Part shown: positions 24,786 through 26,107 of the stretch, piece after piece
Numbering within the stretch: position 1 is the first letter of the stretch
How the letters are laid out: each line of letters opens with the position of its first letter
NCBI GenBank assembly: GCA_964528575.1
Contig: CAZGTQ010000060.1
Coordinates: 1 to 26,107 of the forward strand
Length of the DNA: 26,107 bases
Direction of reading: 5' to 3'
Origin: CAZGTQ01 sp964528575
GTDB lineage: Bacteria > Planctomycetota > UBA1135 > GCA-002686595
Made by a program: the position numbers and the translations under genes
Notes under the pieces: generated by a model
What the model saw: the letters and a program-made list of their open reading frames with translations, nothing else
Database searches by the model: none
What the model was told of the DNA's origin: nothing

Positions 24786-25730
24786 TCATTGCGAATCGCC
24801 CTCCTGGGGCGCGCGGGAGCGCGAGCGCAGGTAGCGCAGCGTCGACGCGCTCAGCCGCTCGATCAGGGGCTCGAGCTCCGAGCGCTCGTGCGCGGCGGCC
24901 AGGTCGTCGTGGTTCGCCTGGCACCAGGGGCACTGCATCTCGTCGCGGTGGAAGCGCACGAACGCCGCGGGGCCCTCCTCGAGCGTCCCCGCGACGAGCC
25001 GCGCGATCCAGTGGCGCGCCGGGCAGCTCACACGCCGCTCGGCCCACACGGCGCGGACGTCGACGTCGAGCACGCGGCCCTCGCCCTCGGCGGCGGCCCC
25101 GAGCGCGTGCAGGAGGTCCCCGCCCGAGCCGCGCACGGCGGCGAGCTGGCCGAGGCGCTTGAGCGCGCGGAACTTGATCCCCGCGACCGAGGTCTCGTCG
25201 CGCAGGTCGAAGCGCTTCCACGTGTCGCGGTTGCGCCAGCCGCCGTAGAACAGCGCCTCGATCACGCACAGCCGCACGAGCTCGCCCTGCTCCCACGTCT
25301 CCTCGACCCAGTCGCGCAGGACGAGTCCGAGCAGCTCGCGCGCGCGGTCGGAGAGCTCGCGGCCGCGGACGATCCCGCTGGGCGTCTCGGACTCGCGCGC
25401 GAGCGTCTCGAGCGCCGAGTAACCCTCCTCGTCGTCCGCCTGCCGCAGCGTCGCCGGCCGCCGGCGGCGCAGGTAGTCGACGGTGCGGTTGCGGCAGATG
25501 CCGAACACGTACTGCTCGAACGTGAACGTCGCGTCGAAATCGGCGATGCCGCGCACGGCGCCGAGCAGCGTCTCCTGCAGGATGTCCTCGCTCGCCTGCA
25601 GGTCGCCCACGCGCCGCTGCGCGTACGCGAGCAATCGGCCGCAGTAGTGCCGCTCGACGCGCAGCCACTCCTCGTCGTCGAACGCCTGCAGCAGCGCGAT
25701 CTGCGGCGTCCAGTCGCCCTCCTCGCTCAT
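24786..25730 (-). CDS. ECF-type RNA polymerase sigma factor with Cys-containing C-terminal extension
   Basis: This 314-residue protein directs RNA polymerase to a special promoter set. Region 2 is at about 20-90 (ASEDILQETLLGAVRGIADF at 46-65, then FEQYVFGICRNRTVDYLRRR at 71-90). A sigma-4-like HTH is at about 150-197 (GWRNRDTWKRFDLRDETSVA at 164-183, then GIKFRALKRLGQL). A typical ECF sigma ends near there. This one continues for about 115 residues with SCPARHW (235-241) and FHRDEMQCPWCQANHDDL (260-277), so Cys236, Cys267, Cys270 and nearby His residues could bind zinc or respond to redox state. The region 4 helix is more divergent than usual. Start at ATG 25730 with GGGAGG 6 nt upstream; it overlaps the stop of the upstream membrane protein as ATGA, so the two are translationally coupled. 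Confidence 0.82.
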   Translation of the reverse strand: MSEEGDWTPQIALLQAFDDEEWLRVERHYCGRLLAYAQRRVGDLQASEDILQETLLGAVRGIADFDATFTFEQYVFGICRNRTVDYLRRRRPATLRQADDEEGYSALETLARESETPSGIVRGRELSDRARELLGLVLRDWVEETWEQGELVRLCVIEALFYGGWRNRDTWKRFDLRDETSVAGIKFRALKRLGQLAAVRGSGGDLLHALGAAAEGEGRVLDVDVRAVWAERRVSCPARHWIARLVAGTLEEGPAAFVRFHRDEMQCPWCQANHDDLAAAHERSELEPLIERLSASTLRYLRSRSRAPQEGDSQ

Positions 25731-26107
25731 CGCGCACCTCCCGGCGCCGTCGCCAACGTCAGCACGACGACGAGCGCGACGACGAGCACGATCCAGAGGG
25801 CGAAGGCGATCCGCACGAGCCGCGCGCGCGGCGCGCGCCGTTCGAGCGCGAGCGCGAGGCCGCGCGCGACGAACGTCGGCGGTCCGGCCGCGACCCGCGC
25901 GAGCACCTCGAGCCCGAGCGCTGCGTTCGCGGCGGCCGCGCCCGCCAGGCCGCCCGCGTGGCGCGGCGGCACCGGCACCGTGCCGTGCGTCGTCGACGGC
26001 CGCCGCTCGGCGCCCGGATCGGCGCCGCGCGCGCGCGCGGCCGCGACCGCGGCGAGCAGGCGCGTAGGCGCAGCGCCGGGCGCGTCGCCCGCGGGAGGCG
26101 CGCTCGA
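25727..26107 (-). CDS. Single-pass membrane protein, C-terminal part (runs off right edge)
   Basis: The frame is open from the right edge to TGA at 25729-25727 without a stop, so at least 126 residues are present and the start is probably outside the window (a GTG at 25978 is a less likely start). The visible part is Ala/Arg/Pro-rich and ends with a basic stretch (RRAPRARLVR), one transmembrane helix (IAFALWIVLVVALVVVLTLA) and a very short tail. The basic flank suggests that most of the protein is cytoplasmic, with the helix near its C-terminus. Its ATGA overlap with the sigma gene makes a regulatory partnership likely, for example as an anti-sigma or kinase-type signalling protein, but no domain that would identify it is in view. 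Confidence 0.65.
   Translation of the reverse strand, partial: SSAPPAGDAPGAAPTRLLAAVAAARARGADPGAERRPSTTHGTVPVPPRHAGGLAGAAAANAALGLEVLARVAAGPPTFVARGLALALERRAPRARLVRIAFALWIVLVVALVVVLTLATAPGGAR

Overview
The window is high-GC bacterial DNA with tightly packed, mostly leftward genes. I infer a member of the Planctomycetota. The reasons are a Planctomycetes-style excisionase-type helix-turn-helix protein, two DUF1573 lipoproteins, a formylglycine-generating-enzyme-like lipoprotein, and many small secreted proteins of unknown function. No 16S rRNA or other phylogenetic marker is complete here, so this rests on gene content. I saw no tRNA, rRNA, CRISPR array, insertion sequence or phage gene.

Left part (1-3384, all minus strand): the beginning of rsmA/ksgA, which runs off the left edge, is translationally coupled (GTGA overlap) to an FGE-like lipoprotein gene. 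That gene follows an OmpA/Pal-like lipoprotein gene. A strong Rho-independent terminator separates this trio from a membrane-anchored helix-turn-helix protein and a small secreted protein. The gaps around these last two genes carry short tandem repeats.

Central part (3385-15866, minus strand): this is a long, probably co-transcribed block. In transcription order it holds two paralogous DUF1573 lipoproteins, a GspE/PilB ATPase, PilT, a second GspE/PilB ATPase, the GspF/PilC platform protein, an orphan HAMP histidine kinase, and two DUF21/CBS (CorC/HlyC-like) membrane proteins. It encodes the cytoplasmic motor and inner-membrane platform of a type IV pilus or type II secretion machine. Pilins, alignment proteins and secretin are not in the window. 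A phased array of five ACCGGT-centred repeats and a TAGAAT box lie between the two DUF1573 genes.

Right of this, a divergent pair of genes on the plus strand encodes a small lipoprotein and pyruvate phosphate dikinase (15948-19371). They converge on a leftward run of secreted proteins (19396-24649): two tandem paralogues of a two-domain DUF1579-like protein, a secreted protein that looks like an inactivated gluzincin metallopeptidase, and an active-looking M28 aminopeptidase with a PA-like insert. The right edge holds an ECF-type sigma factor with an added Cys-rich C-terminal region, coupled by an ATGA overlap to a single-pass membrane protein that runs off the window.

The most unusual signals are not single genes. 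One is a family of 14-15 bp tandem repeats with a shared consensus, found in at least three intergenic gaps. Another is the helically phased ACCGGT array. Others are the degenerate HEXXH protein, the sigma factor with its own Cys cluster, and the membrane-tethered DNA-binding protein with a long acidic linker.
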